Below are positions 43,757 to 51,735 of a stretch of 64,000 nt of DNA, piece by piece. The stretch is from Thermocaproicibacter sp036260805 (lineage in GTDB: Bacteria > Bacillota > Clostridia > Oscillospirales > Acutalibacteraceae). Numbering within the stretch: position 1 is the stretch's first letter; each line of letters begins with the position of its first letter. Both the position numbers and the translations under genes were made by a program. The stretch spans positions 1-64,000 of the forward strand of contig DATALZ010000084.1 of NCBI GenBank assembly GCA_036260805.1, in the 5' to 3' direction. Under the pieces are notes generated by a model that saw nothing but the letters and a program-made list of their open reading frames with translations, was not told the origin of the DNA and searched no databases.

Positions 43757-44944
43757 ATGGACTATCTGAAACGGACATGGGCCGAAATTGACCTTGACGC
43801 AATTGAAACAAACTACAAGCTGATTCATGCTCAGGTAAGGCCGGGAACCAAGGTCTGCTGCGTTATTAAAGCGGACGGCTACGGTCACGGCGCAGAACGG
43901 CTCGCTCAGCTTTACGAGTCGCTCGGTGCAGACTGGTTTGCGGTTTCGAATCTTGAAGAAGCAATGCAGCTGCGCCGGTCCGGCGCGAAGCTGCCGATTC
44001 TGATTCTCGGCTACACGCCGCCCTGCAAAGCTGCGGTGCTTGCCGAAAACAACATTGCGCAGGCAATCGTCGGCCCGGAATATGCCGAGCAGCTTTCTGA
44101 TGAAGCTATTAAGGCCGGAGTCAAAGTGCGGGCGCACATTCAGGTAGACACCGGCATGAGCCGCGTGGGGTTCTTCTACCAGAGTCCGTCCCGGGACGGC
44201 GAATCCATCAACCAGATGGAGCGCGCATGTCACCTCCCCGGACTGAAACCGGAAGGGATTTTCACGCACTTTGCGGTTGCGGACGAAGGCGAAAACGGCC
44301 GCATCTACACCCGCAGGCAGTTTGTCAGCTTTACAAAGGCCTTTGAGCAACTGGAGCAGCGCGGAATCCATTTTACAATCCGCCATTGCGCAAATTCCGC
44401 GGCAATCTTCGATTTTCCGGAGATGCAGCTTGACATGGTTCGCCCCGGCATCATCCTTTACGGCCTGATGCCGTCCGGCGATATCATCCATAAAGTCCGC
44501 CTGATTCCGGCACTGTCTTTAAAGAGCACGGCGGCGCTGGTCAAGACGGTTCCCCCGCAGACCTGTGTAAGCTACGGCCGCAGGTTCACTTCGGAGCAGC
44601 CCACCACGGTCGCCACCGTTCCCATCGGCTACGCGGACGGCTACCTGCGCAGATTCTACGAAAGCGCATTCATGCTGGTTCACGGCAAAAGGGCAAAAAT
44701 TATCGGTCGTGTCTGCATGGATCAGCTGATGCTCGACGTAACCGGCATCCCCGGCGTAAAAGCGGGCGACACCGTAACCGTGATCGGCAAAGACGGGGAT
44801 GAATCCGTCACCGCTGACGAGCTTGCCGGACTTGCCGGAACAATCAACTACGAAATCGTCTGCGATATTGCAAAACGCGTCCCCAGAGTATTTCTGAAGG
44901 ACGGAAAAGAAGTGGGCGTTCTGGACTACCTCAGGCGTACATAA
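43757..44944 (+). CDS. alr: Alanine racemase
   Basis: A 395-residue PLP enzyme interconverting L- and D-alanine for peptidoglycan. PLP Lys is in VIKADGYGHGA near residue 39; further motifs are QVDTGMSRVGF and RHCANSAAIFDFP. The C-terminal barrel has IGYADGYLRRF and GRVCMDQLMLDV (GRVCMD holds the catalytic-side signature). Only 15 bp behind purL, so probably co-transcribed with it, and close to the SEDS-PBP wall genes. A strong terminator follows. Confidence 0.96.
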   Translation: MDYLKRTWAEIDLDAIETNYKLIHAQVRPGTKVCCVIKADGYGHGAERLAQLYESLGADWFAVSNLEEAMQLRRSGAKLPILILGYTPPCKAAVLAENNIAQAIVGPEYAEQLSDEAIKAGVKVRAHIQVDTGMSRVGFFYQSPSRDGESINQMERACHLPGLKPEGIFTHFAVADEGENGRIYTRRQFVSFTKAFEQLEQRGIHFTIRHCANSAAIFDFPEMQLDMVRPGIILYGLMPSGDIIHKVRLIPALSLKSTAALVKTVPPQTCVSYGRRFTSEQPTTVATVPIGYADGYLRRFYESAFMLVHGKRAKIIGRVCMDQLMLDVTGIPGVKAGDTVTVIGKDGDESVTADELAGLAGTINYEIVCDIAKRVPRVFLKDGKEVGVLDYLRRT

Positions 44945-44960
44945 TCCGAATTTTTCTTAC

Positions 44961-44991
44961 GGCGTCCCCTGCACGCGGGGGCGCCTTTTTT
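44961..44991 (+). terminator. Terminator after alr
   Basis: GGCGTCCCC-TGCACGC-GGGGGCGCC (one G-U) followed by TTTTTT. Confidence 0.9.
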
Positions 44992-45040
44992 GCGCTTCCT
45001 TGACAAATCTGCCTTCTGCCGATATCATGGAATCAGGGAA

Positions 45041-45084
45041 TATAGCGTTTTTACTTTTAAGCAGGAAAAATTCTAACCGCTATA
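45041..45084. repeat. Short inverted-repeat element (44 bp)
   Basis: Begins TATAGCG and ends CGCTATA. The 40 bp TATAGCGTTTTTACTTTTAA onward is nearly the same as 29510-29548 inside the nested repeat region. It is probably a third small repeat family or an internal part of family 2. Confidence 0.55.
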
Positions 45085-45111
45085 GGAATCAAATTGAAGG
45101 AACCTGTTTTT

Positions 45112-45330
45112 ATGAACCACGAAAAAATCCTTGGAATCATAGCATGGGCTTTTACCGCCGCGGCGATCTTCTTTGCCGTATACTCTTACGTCACTCATCA
45201 AGGCGGCATTGCATGCGCCATGCTGATGACAATGGCTTTGGCATCCCAGTACGCATACGGAAAAGAGATCAAACGCAAATATAAAAATGAAAAACATGAG
45301 CCATACCGACGGAACAGGAAAAAGCGCTAA
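45112..45330 (+). CDS. Small two-helix membrane protein (72 aa)
   Basis: MNHEKILGIIAWAFTAAAIF opens a first helix; a second runs from IACAMLMTMALASQY. The last 22 residues are highly basic (KRKYKNEKHEPYRRNRKKR). The in-frame TTG at 45094 is less likely than ATG 45112, which has AAGGA ten bases upstream. No homologue recognised; it is a likely membrane protein with a cytoplasmic basic tail. Confidence 0.6.
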   Translation: MNHEKILGIIAWAFTAAAIFFAVYSYVTHQGGIACAMLMTMALASQYAYGKEIKRKYKNEKHEPYRRNRKKR

Positions 45331-45383
45331 CGGGAATTTTTTAGTCCGGTACTGTTGAAAATATAATGAATTCAGGTGATTTT

Positions 45384-45593
45384 ATGAGGCGCAGCCGCGC
45401 GCTTGAAATTCTAAACCATACCGGTATTCCGCCGGAAGACGGCCCAACTTCAGTCCTTTACCGAAACAGCGCCGGGAAAAAGGAATATGTGACTTTAGGC
45501 CGAAAAGGCAGCATTGTTACCGTTACAGCCGGCAGATTTCCTTTCAGGCGAACGTTCCGCTTCCGCACGGATGAAATTACAATACAGCAATAA
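45384..45593 (+). CDS. Hypothetical small basic protein (69 aa)
   Basis: ATG 45384 is preceded by AGGTG at five bases; an in-frame ATG at 45366 lacks a site. The peptide is basic (MRRSRALEILNHTGIPPEDG; VTAGRFPFRRTFRFRTDEIT) and appears to be a small beta-rich domain. No family is recognised. A hairpin terminator follows at once. Confidence 0.55.
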   Translation: MRRSRALEILNHTGIPPEDGPTSVLYRNSAGKKEYVTLGRKGSIVTVTAGRFPFRRTFRFRTDEITIQQ

Positions 45594-45595
45594 AA

Positions 45596-45624
45596 GGTGC
45601 TCCTTAAACCGGAGCGCTTTTATT
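45596..45624 (+). terminator. Probable terminator
   Basis: GGTGCTCC-TTAAACC-GGAGCGCTTTTATTTT immediately after the small basic protein gene; 5-8 bp stem with a loose T-tail. Confidence 0.55.
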
Positions 45625-45646
45625 TTGACAAATGGAGAAATCTGAA

Positions 45647-46093
45647 ATGATACTTAGGAAACTGAGAGAGAGCGACAAAGAAACATACATTGCCATGTCA
45701 AAGGACTTTTATCATTCCGATGCCGTACTCGGCCCGATTCCCGGCGGGAATTTTGAAAAGACCTTTCAGGTGCTGCTGTCCGGCAGCCCGTTCGCGGATG
45801 CATATATTGCCGAAAAAGACGGTGCGGCGGCCGGTTATATTCTTCTGGCCGTTACATGGTCGAACGAAGCCGGCGGAATGGCCGTATGGCTTGAGGAAAT
45901 TTATGTTCGGCCGGAATTCCGCAATACCGGTCTCGGTGGGCAGATGATCCGCGAAGTTCTTGAAAAATACGGTGAAAAAACTGCCCGCTTCCGGCTGGAA
46001 ATAGAAGACTCAAATACCGGAGCGAAAAGGCTCTACAAAAGAATCGGCTTTGAAGAATTGCCCTACCGGCAAATGATTTATAAAAACAAGTAG
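45647..46093 (+). CDS. GNAT-family N-acetyltransferase
   Basis: A 148-residue acetyltransferase. It begins ILRKLRESDKETYIAMSKDF; the core is LEEIYVRPEFRNTGLGGQMI (acetyl-CoA loop), then RLEIEDSNTGAKRLYKRIGF, the usual motif D layout. ATG 45647 has GGAG nine bases upstream; ATG 45632 in frame is not supported. Substrate unknown. Monocistronic by position. A GC-rich stem (ACCCCCG/CGGGGGT, 46121-46150) follows about 30 bp downstream. Confidence 0.85.
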   Translation: MILRKLRESDKETYIAMSKDFYHSDAVLGPIPGGNFEKTFQVLLSGSPFADAYIAEKDGAAAGYILLAVTWSNEAGGMAVWLEEIYVRPEFRNTGLGGQMIREVLEKYGEKTARFRLEIEDSNTGAKRLYKRIGFEELPYRQMIYKNK

Positions 46094-46197
46094 ATAACTT
46101 GGCAAGCCTGCAAAATATTTTACCCCCGCTCCGCTCGGACGGACGGGGGTAGAAATTTGTGCCGTCTCACCGAATCGTGGTATCCGCGCTCTTTAAA

Positions 46198-46212
46198 TAG
46201 TAACAGTTACTA
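46198..46212. promoter_or_regulatory. Candidate operator upstream of the small peptide/OYE unit
   Basis: TAGTAAC-A-GTTACTA is a perfect 7+1+7 palindrome. A second imperfect dyad, AATCTATAC-TTTTTTA-GTGTAGATT, lies at 46250-46274 next to TATACT boxes. They may be sites for a redox- or quinone-sensing regulator, by analogy with the control of other OYE/nitroreductase genes; none is encoded nearby. Confidence 0.45.
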
Positions 46213-46323
46213 TTATTATATACAAAATCTTTTTGTTTTTTTGCCTTTAATCTATACTTTTTTAGTGTAGATTTTTCCGAAATATGGAGCTATACTTGAG
46301 GCAGAAAAAGGAGGTTCATCACT

Positions 46324-46458
46324 ATGAACGTTGAAAACATCAAAAAGGCTGAAAATGAAAATTCTCTGTCTTCCGAAAATAGTGAAGAAGTCTACACCAT
46401 TCCAAACGAGGCCGGATGCTCCGCAGAATTTCCACAGGGCTGCATCTGGAGTGAATAA
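46324..46458 (+). CDS. 44-residue acidic peptide with Cys-containing tail
   Basis: ATG 46324 follows AAAGGAGG at nine bases, among the best ribosome sites in the window. The peptide has an acidic Asn/Glu/Ser-rich N-terminus (MNVENIKKAENENSLSSENS) and a distinct tail EAGCSAEFPQGCIWSE with two Cys eight residues apart and a Trp. A leader plus Cys-bearing tail is reminiscent of RiPP precursors, but no maturase of a known RiPP class is adjacent. It sits 50 bp before the OYE gene, on the same strand. Function unknown. Confidence 0.55.
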   Translation: MNVENIKKAENENSLSSENSEEVYTIPNEAGCSAEFPQGCIWSE

Positions 46459-46508
46459 TAATTTTGTCATTTGGAAAAATAATAATTGAAAGAAGGATGG
46501 CTGAAACC

Positions 46509-47534
46509 ATGAAACTTTTTGAAGAGTTCCAACTGAAAAGCATGAAACTGAAAAACCGCATTGTGCTGCCGCCGATGTGTATGTATCAGGCTACGCAGGA
46601 CGGTTTTCCCACCCTCTTCCACATATGCCATTACGCAACACGCGCACTTGGCGGAGCGGGGCTGATTATTGTAGAATCCACCGGCGTTACACCGGAAGGC
46701 CGCATTACGGACCGTGACCTCGGCATCTGGAACGACTCGCAGATCGACGGTTTAAAACGGATTGTCGACTCCTGCCATAAATATGGGACGAAGGTCGCTT
46801 TACAGATTAACCATGCGGGAAGAAAAAGCACCGTAAGCAAAGGGCCGTGCCTCGCGCCAAGCCCAATCCGCTTCAACGATGATTACCGCGACCCGGTTGA
46901 GATGACGGAACAGGAGATCGGCCGGGTCACCGCCGCTTTTGGTGAAGCCGCAAAACGGGCCAATGCCGCGGGATTCGATGCGATTGAAATTCACAGCGCG
47001 CACGGATATCTTCTGCATGAATTTCTTTCTCCCATCACGAACAAACGCACTGACTCGTACGGCGGCAGCCTGGAAAACAGGGTGCGGTTCCTGCGCGGCG
47101 TACTGAGCAGCGTCCACGAAAACTGGCCCGCGGAAAAACCGGTCTGGCTCAGGGTTTCCGCCTGCGATTATGAAGACTCCGGAATAGACGGCGCCATGAT
47201 GGTGCAAATTATAAACGAAATCAGGTCTCAGGTAGATTTAGTACATGTAAGCTCCGGCGGGCTGCTTCCATCCAAAATCAAGGACTACCCCGGTTACCAG
47301 GTTGCTTTGGCGGAACAGATTCGCAAAGAATGCGGCATGCCTACCATAGCGGTCGGCCTTATTACCAACGAGGAAATGGCCGAGGAGATTCTGCAAAACA
47401 ACCGGGCCGACCTTGTTGCCCTCGGCCGTGAACTTCTGCGCAACCCTTACTGGCCTGTTGATACCGCTGTAAAGCACGGAATTGACGGATATGTACCGGA
47501 TTCTTACCGGAGAGCTTTTACCCAAACGAAATAG
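46509..47534 (+). CDS. NADH:flavin oxidoreductase, Old Yellow Enzyme family
   Basis: A 341-residue FMN TIM-barrel reductase. MKLFEEFQLKSMKLKNRIVL is the standard OYE opening. Active-site text includes PPMCMYQA, QINHAGRKS, EIHSAHGYLLHEFLSP and TNKRTDSYGGSLENR, and the phosphate end has VGLITNEEMAEEIL and ALGRELLRNP. The size fits the YqjM-like subgroup that reduces activated C=C bonds. ATG 46509 is chosen; ATG 46497 is directly against the AGAAGG site. A nitroreductase gene follows after 20 bp. Confidence 0.9.
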   Translation: MKLFEEFQLKSMKLKNRIVLPPMCMYQATQDGFPTLFHICHYATRALGGAGLIIVESTGVTPEGRITDRDLGIWNDSQIDGLKRIVDSCHKYGTKVALQINHAGRKSTVSKGPCLAPSPIRFNDDYRDPVEMTEQEIGRVTAAFGEAAKRANAAGFDAIEIHSAHGYLLHEFLSPITNKRTDSYGGSLENRVRFLRGVLSSVHENWPAEKPVWLRVSACDYEDSGIDGAMMVQIINEIRSQVDLVHVSSGGLLPSKIKDYPGYQVALAEQIRKECGMPTIAVGLITNEEMAEEILQNNRADLVALGRELLRNPYWPVDTAVKHGIDGYVPDSYRRAFTQTK

Positions 47535-47554
47535 CTGTGGAAAGGAAAATTACA

Positions 47555-48193
47555 ATGTCCAAGAATTTTTTTGAAGCGGTTCAAAACCGCCGCAGTTACT
47601 ATGCAATCGGGCGCACTCCTATTCTTTCCGACGATGAAATCGTTAACCTTGTGGAAGACGCGGTAAAGTATACGCCCACCGCTTTCAATTCGCAGAGCGG
47701 CAGGGCTGCCGTACTGCTCGGCAAGGATCACGAAAAGCTCTGGGAAGAAACCGCAGATATTCTGCAGAAAATCGTTCCCGATAATCAGTTTATTAAAACA
47801 CAGGAAAAGCTGAATGCCTTTAAGGCCGGGTACGGAACCATTCTGTTCTTTGAAGACCAGGACGTGGTGTCTGAACTGCAGCAGAAATTTGCTTTGTACA
47901 AAGACAATTTCCCCATCTGGTCGCTGGAAGCTTCGGGGATTCTTCAATTCATTCTTTGGACATTGCTGGAGGAAAAAGGCTACGGAGCAAGTCTTCAGCA
48001 TTATAACCCTCTGATTGACGACATGGTTTTGTCGAACTGGACTATGCCGCGAAGCTGGAAGCTGATTGCCCAGATGCCGTTCGGAAGCCGTGAAGCGAAG
48101 CCCGATGAGAAAACATTCCAGCCGATCAGCGGCAGAGTCAAGGTCTGCAAAGAAAGCGAGCCGCCGAAAACAGCCGAAGAAAAATTGTTCTAG
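47555..48193 (+). CDS. Nitroreductase-family FMN oxidoreductase
   Basis: A 212-residue member of the nitroreductase fold. FFEAVQNRRSYYAIGRTPIL has the Arg-Arg-Ser FMN-binding segment; TPTAFNSQSGRAAVLLG and WTLLEEKGYGASLQHYNPLI are other conserved parts. It most resembles the YdgI/fatty-acid-repression HBN1-like group. ATG 47555 has GGAAAGG upstream. With the OYE gene it probably forms a two-enzyme unit against electrophiles or quinones (inference). Confidence 0.87.
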   Translation: MSKNFFEAVQNRRSYYAIGRTPILSDDEIVNLVEDAVKYTPTAFNSQSGRAAVLLGKDHEKLWEETADILQKIVPDNQFIKTQEKLNAFKAGYGTILFFEDQDVVSELQQKFALYKDNFPIWSLEASGILQFILWTLLEEKGYGASLQHYNPLIDDMVLSNWTMPRSWKLIAQMPFGSREAKPDEKTFQPISGRVKVCKESEPPKTAEEKLF

Positions 48194-48233
48194 CTTTTGC
48201 CATCTTTCTGCGAAAAAAGGCTATAATAGAGAT

Positions 48234-48278
48234 TACAGCAAACACATCGTATCTCACGTTTAAACTGGAAATGCTGTA
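48234..48278. mobile_element. Family 2 MITE-like element (45 bp)
   Basis: Begins TACAGCA and ends in AACTGGAAATGCTGTA, so only the outer bases are inverted-repeat; TA at both borders. The right half matches the 54-kb and 55-kb copies. It ends 10 bp before the family 1 element. The whole gap 48194-48480 is made of these two elements. Confidence 0.6.
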
Positions 48279-48288
48279 AGAATATCTC

Positions 48289-48452
48289 TAGGCCTTGTTT
48301 GATAAATAAAAAGCGACGGATTTTCGAGATAAAGCTGTGCCGAACAAGGAAAAAAGCGCAGGAATACTTTCCGTATTCCGAGCATTTTTGACGCTGGGCG
48401 GTGCAGTTTTAGCCGAAATAGACAAGTTTCTTGATTTTTCAAACGAGGCCTA
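48289..48452 (+). mobile_element. MITE-like element, family 1, copy B (164 bp, TA-flanked)
   Basis: Same length as copy A at 5214-5377 with about 13 substitutions. The termini are TAGGCCTTGTTTGATAAAT and, inward from the right, TAGGCCTCGTTTGAAAAAT. Several differences fall in paired arms (CTGTGCCG/CGGTGCAG). A 60-residue frame inside it matches one in copy A but is only the hairpin read through. It ends just before the ribosome site of the MEMO1-AMMECR1 gene. Confidence 0.82.
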
Positions 48453-48480
48453 AAGACTTTCGCGGAAAGGTGGTTTTTTT

Positions 48481-49866
48481 ATGGCGCTTGTCGGAGCGTT
48501 CATCATGCCGCATCCCCCCATTATTATCCCGTCGGTCGGCAATGGAGAAGAAAAGAAAATTGAAAAGACGGCGCAGGCTTACCGGAAAGCCGCCGGACAG
48601 ATTGCGGAGCTGAAACCCGAGACCATTGTGGTTACGACTCCGCATTCCGTTATGTATGCGGATTACCTTCATATATCGCCGGGTGAAAGAGCCCGCGGCA
48701 GCTTCCGCAGATTCGGAGCGGAAGGAGCGTCGGAAGAATTCACCTATGACACGGAATTTGTAGACGCTCTGACGGCGGAAGCTGGTTCGGCTGAAATTCC
48801 TGCCGGAACTTTCGGGGAAAAAGACCCGTCCGTTGACCACGGCACGCTGGTTCCGCTGACTTTTGTAAATGAAGTCTACAAGGGTTACAGGCTGGTGCGC
48901 TGCTCCATCTCCGGTCTCGGGCCGCAGGTACACTATGAATTCGGCCGCTGCATCGCCAGAACTGCGGAAAAGCTGAACCGCAGGATTGTATTAATTGCAA
49001 GCGGAGACCTGTCGCATAAGCTGACTGAGGACGGGCCTTACGGCTACGCCAAAGAAGGCCCGCTGTTTGACCGCCAGGTTACCGAAGCGATGAAATCGGG
49101 CGATTTTCTGCGCTTTTTGACCTTCGACGGCGAGTTCTGCGAAGCTGCTGCCGAGTGCGGGCTGCGCTCCTTTCAGATTATGGCGGGCGCGTTTGACAAC
49201 ACCGCTGTAAAACCGGATTCTCTCTCTTACGAAGGGCCGTTCGGCGTGGGCTATGCGGTTTGTTCATTCCTGCCCACCGGGCCGGACAAAGCCCGGAACA
49301 TTGAGGAACAGTACGAAAACTGGAAAAACGAATCTATGAAAAAGCGCAGGGAAAGTGAGGACGAATACGTCCGTCTGGCGCGGATTTCTCTGGAAACGTG
49401 GGTTAAAAACGGCAAGCCTGCCTCTTTGCCGCAAGGACTTTCCGACGGCCTGATGAAAAATCGTGCGGGTGTTTTCGTCTCGCTGAAAAAGGATGGCGAA
49501 CTGCGCGGCTGCATCGGAACAATTTCACCCGTAAGAAAGAACATTGCGGAAGAAATTCTGCACAACGCGGTCAGCGCCGGAGTACACGACCCGCGTTTCG
49601 AACCGGTAACGGCGGATGAACTGAACGATCTGGTATACAGCGTGGACGTATTGGGCGAGCCGGAACCCATTGAAACCATCGACGAACTTGAAGTGAAACG
49701 CTACGGAGTGATTGTAAGCAGAGGAGACCGCAGTGGACTTCTTCTGCCGAACCTCGCTGGAATTGACACGCCTCAGCAGCAGGTAGAAATTGCCCTGCGC
49801 AAAGGCGGAATCCGGCAGGATGAACCGTTCCATATGGAGCGTTTTGAGGTGGTGCGCCACAAGTGA
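48481..49866 (+). CDS. Fused MEMO1-like/AMMECR1 protein (AmmeMemoRadiSam A+B)
   Basis: A 461-residue fusion. Residues 1 to about 265 form a MEMO1/LigB-type domain with metal-ligand-like histidines (MPHPPIIIPSVG, TTPHSVMY, DPSVDHGTLVPL, IASGDLSHKL). Residues from about 290 are an AMMECR1 domain with the hallmark LRGCIGTISPV and DPRFEPVTADEL. In other genomes these are separate proteins that occur with a radical SAM enzyme; that enzyme is encoded next, with a 4-bp overlap. Biochemical role unknown. ATG 48481 has GGAAAGGTGG upstream. Confidence 0.9.
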   Translation: MALVGAFIMPHPPIIIPSVGNGEEKKIEKTAQAYRKAAGQIAELKPETIVVTTPHSVMYADYLHISPGERARGSFRRFGAEGASEEFTYDTEFVDALTAEAGSAEIPAGTFGEKDPSVDHGTLVPLTFVNEVYKGYRLVRCSISGLGPQVHYEFGRCIARTAEKLNRRIVLIASGDLSHKLTEDGPYGYAKEGPLFDRQVTEAMKSGDFLRFLTFDGEFCEAAAECGLRSFQIMAGAFDNTAVKPDSLSYEGPFGVGYAVCSFLPTGPDKARNIEEQYENWKNESMKKRRESEDEYVRLARISLETWVKNGKPASLPQGLSDGLMKNRAGVFVSLKKDGELRGCIGTISPVRKNIAEEILHNAVSAGVHDPRFEPVTADELNDLVYSVDVLGEPEPIETIDELEVKRYGVIVSRGDRSGLLLPNLAGIDTPQQQVEIALRKGGIRQDEPFHMERFEVVRHK

Positions 49867-50696
49867 GCGATGCTGTTTGCGATATTTGCCCCCATTTGTG
49901 TCATTTGAAAGAAGGTCAGACGGGGTGCTGCGGCGCCCGCGTCAACCGAAACGGAAAGGTGGTCTGCGACAGCTACGGCTGGCTGACGTCAATCGCGCTC
50001 GACCCGATTGAGAAAAAGCCCCTGCGGCGGTTTCATCCCGGCGCAAAGATTCTGTCCATCGGGAGCTACGGGTGCAATCTGCACTGTCCTTTCTGCCAAA
50101 ACCATGAAATTTCAATGACCGGCAGACAGGAGTCAAATATGGTTCCTGTCACGCCGTCCGCTTTGGCGGAAAAAGCCGCGGAGCTGGCCAACGCAGGGAA
50201 TATCGGGCTGGCCTTTACGTACAATGAGCCCCTGATTTCCTACGAATATGTGCGCGACTGCGCGAAGCTGATCCGTGAAAACGGCATGGCAAATGTTGTT
50301 GTGACAAACGGATTTATTAACGAAAAGCCCCTGCGGGAACTTCTGCCACTGATTGACGCTATGAATATCGACCTGAAAAGCTTTACTGAAGAATTTTACC
50401 GCAGGATCGGCGGCGGGCTCGATGACGTAAAACGAAGCATCCGGCTGGCTCACGAAGCGGAATGCCATGTGGAAGTCACTACGCTGGTTATCCCCGGAGA
50501 GAACGACTCGCCGCAGGAGATGGAACGCCTCTCCAGCTGGCTCGCAGGGGTAAGCCCTGAAATTCCGCTGCATATCTCCCGTTTCTTCCCCCGATATAAA
50601 ATGGCGGACAAACCGCCGACTCCGGTGGAAACAGTCTATTCTCTCGCGGAGCTTGCGCGAAAAAAGCTGCGCTATGTGTATGAGGGCAACTGCTGA
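49863..50696 (+). CDS. AmmeMemoRadiSam system radical SAM enzyme
   Basis: A 277-residue PflA-like radical SAM protein. It opens with a Cys motif CDICPHLCHLKEGQTGCCGAR, then the SAM cluster GCNLHCPFCQNHEIS (C-x3-C-x2-C) and AFTYNEPLISYEYV; the tail ends LHISRFFPRYKM and LRYVYEGNC. This matches the third member of the AmmeMemoRadiSam system, substrate unknown. The start is GTG 49863, overlapping the TGA of the fused A+B gene, so the two are translationally coupled. Confidence 0.9.
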   Translation: MSDAVCDICPHLCHLKEGQTGCCGARVNRNGKVVCDSYGWLTSIALDPIEKKPLRRFHPGAKILSIGSYGCNLHCPFCQNHEISMTGRQESNMVPVTPSALAEKAAELANAGNIGLAFTYNEPLISYEYVRDCAKLIRENGMANVVVTNGFINEKPLRELLPLIDAMNIDLKSFTEEFYRRIGGGLDDVKRSIRLAHEAECHVEVTTLVIPGENDSPQEMERLSSWLAGVSPEIPLHISRFFPRYKMADKPPTPVETVYSLAELARKKLRYVYEGNC

Positions 50697-50780
50697 ACGC
50701 ACCGGACAAAATCCAGCAGGAAAAATCAGGAATCACACCCGCCTTGCGTGTATGATAATAACCAGACAGGAGCGATGGGA

Positions 50781-51671
50781 ATGGATTGGATCCGAAACAT
50801 GCAGCGGGCAATCGACTATATGGAAGCAAACCTTGACTCCGATTTGGACTTTGCTGAAATTGCAAAGCAAGCGTATTCCTCAAGCTTTCACTTTCAGCGT
50901 ATTTTCAGCCTCTTAACAGGCATGACGCTCGGCGAATACATCCGAAGCCGCAGGCTGACGATGGCCGGTACCGAACTTTCCATGTCTGAGAGCAAAGTGC
51001 TTGATATTGCGCTGAAATACGGCTATGATTCACCGGAGAGCTTTGCAAAAGCGTTTACCCGCTTTCATGGTATTTCGCCATCCGCCGCAAAGGAGCCGGG
51101 CGCGAGACTCAAATCCTTCAGCCGCCTGTCAATTAAAGTTATTCTGGAAGGCGGAGATATTATGGATTACCGTATCGTGAACAAGCAGCCGTTTCATGTT
51201 GCAGCAAGGGTGAAAAGCTTTACCACAAAGGATGAAGTCAACAAAACGGAGATTCCACAGTTCTGGACACAGTGCCACAAAGACGGAAGCATCGCCGGGC
51301 TTTGTGAAATGGCTAAAAAGGAAGGCCCGCTCGAAACAGGAAAGGCGCTGCTCGGCATCTGCGACTCCCGGTGCTGCCCGGATGACGCAGACAGGTTCCA
51401 GTACGCCATTGGCATTGAGACCGACAAGACGTCTGTTCCCAAAGGGTACTCGCTCATTGAAATTCCGGAACTGACCTGGGCTGTTTTCAAGTGCGTCGGC
51501 GCCATGCCGCAGGCGGTACAGAAAATGTGGAGACGCATTTACAGCGAATTCTTCCCGCAATCTGACTATGAACCTCTGCAGGGAACGGATTTTGAGCTTT
51601 ACCCCGAGGGAGACCTGAACAACGCCGATTATGGGAGCGAAATCTGGATTTCCGTAAAGAAAAAGGCTTGA
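50781..51671 (+). CDS. AraC-family regulator with GyrI-like effector domain
   Basis: A 296-residue regulator of the Rob/SoxS-like architecture. Two helix-turn-helices fill about residues 1-105 (LDFAEIAKQAYSSSFHFQRI; LDIALKYGYDSPESFAKAFT). From about 120 comes a GyrI-like small-molecule-binding domain (YRIVNKQPFHVAARVKSF; GYSLIEIPELTWAVFKCVG). ATG 50781 has AGGAG eight bases upstream. Such proteins often sense drugs or stress metabolites. Possible target: neighbouring reductase or AMMECR1 genes; not proven. Confidence 0.9.
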   Translation: MDWIRNMQRAIDYMEANLDSDLDFAEIAKQAYSSSFHFQRIFSLLTGMTLGEYIRSRRLTMAGTELSMSESKVLDIALKYGYDSPESFAKAFTRFHGISPSAAKEPGARLKSFSRLSIKVILEGGDIMDYRIVNKQPFHVAARVKSFTTKDEVNKTEIPQFWTQCHKDGSIAGLCEMAKKEGPLETGKALLGICDSRCCPDDADRFQYAIGIETDKTSVPKGYSLIEIPELTWAVFKCVGAMPQAVQKMWRRIYSEFFPQSDYEPLQGTDFELYPEGDLNNADYGSEIWISVKKKA

Positions 51672-51685
51672 AAATCCACAAAGGA

Positions 51686-51723
51686 AAACACCGTTTGAGT
51701 GATTCGCTCAAACGGTGTTTTTA
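51686..51723. terminator. Bidirectional terminator
   Basis: AAAACACCGTTTGAG-TGATTCG-CTCAAACGGTGTTTTT between the AraC gene and the convergent Ser-rich protein gene; 15-bp stem. Confidence 0.93.
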
Positions 51724-51735
51724 TGATTGCATTAT

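Noticed and set aside
48481..49866. True extradiol ring-cleaving dioxygenase
   Set aside because: The N-terminal half has the LigB fold but is joined to AMMECR1 and coupled to the radical SAM partner, which marks it as the MEMO1-like group.
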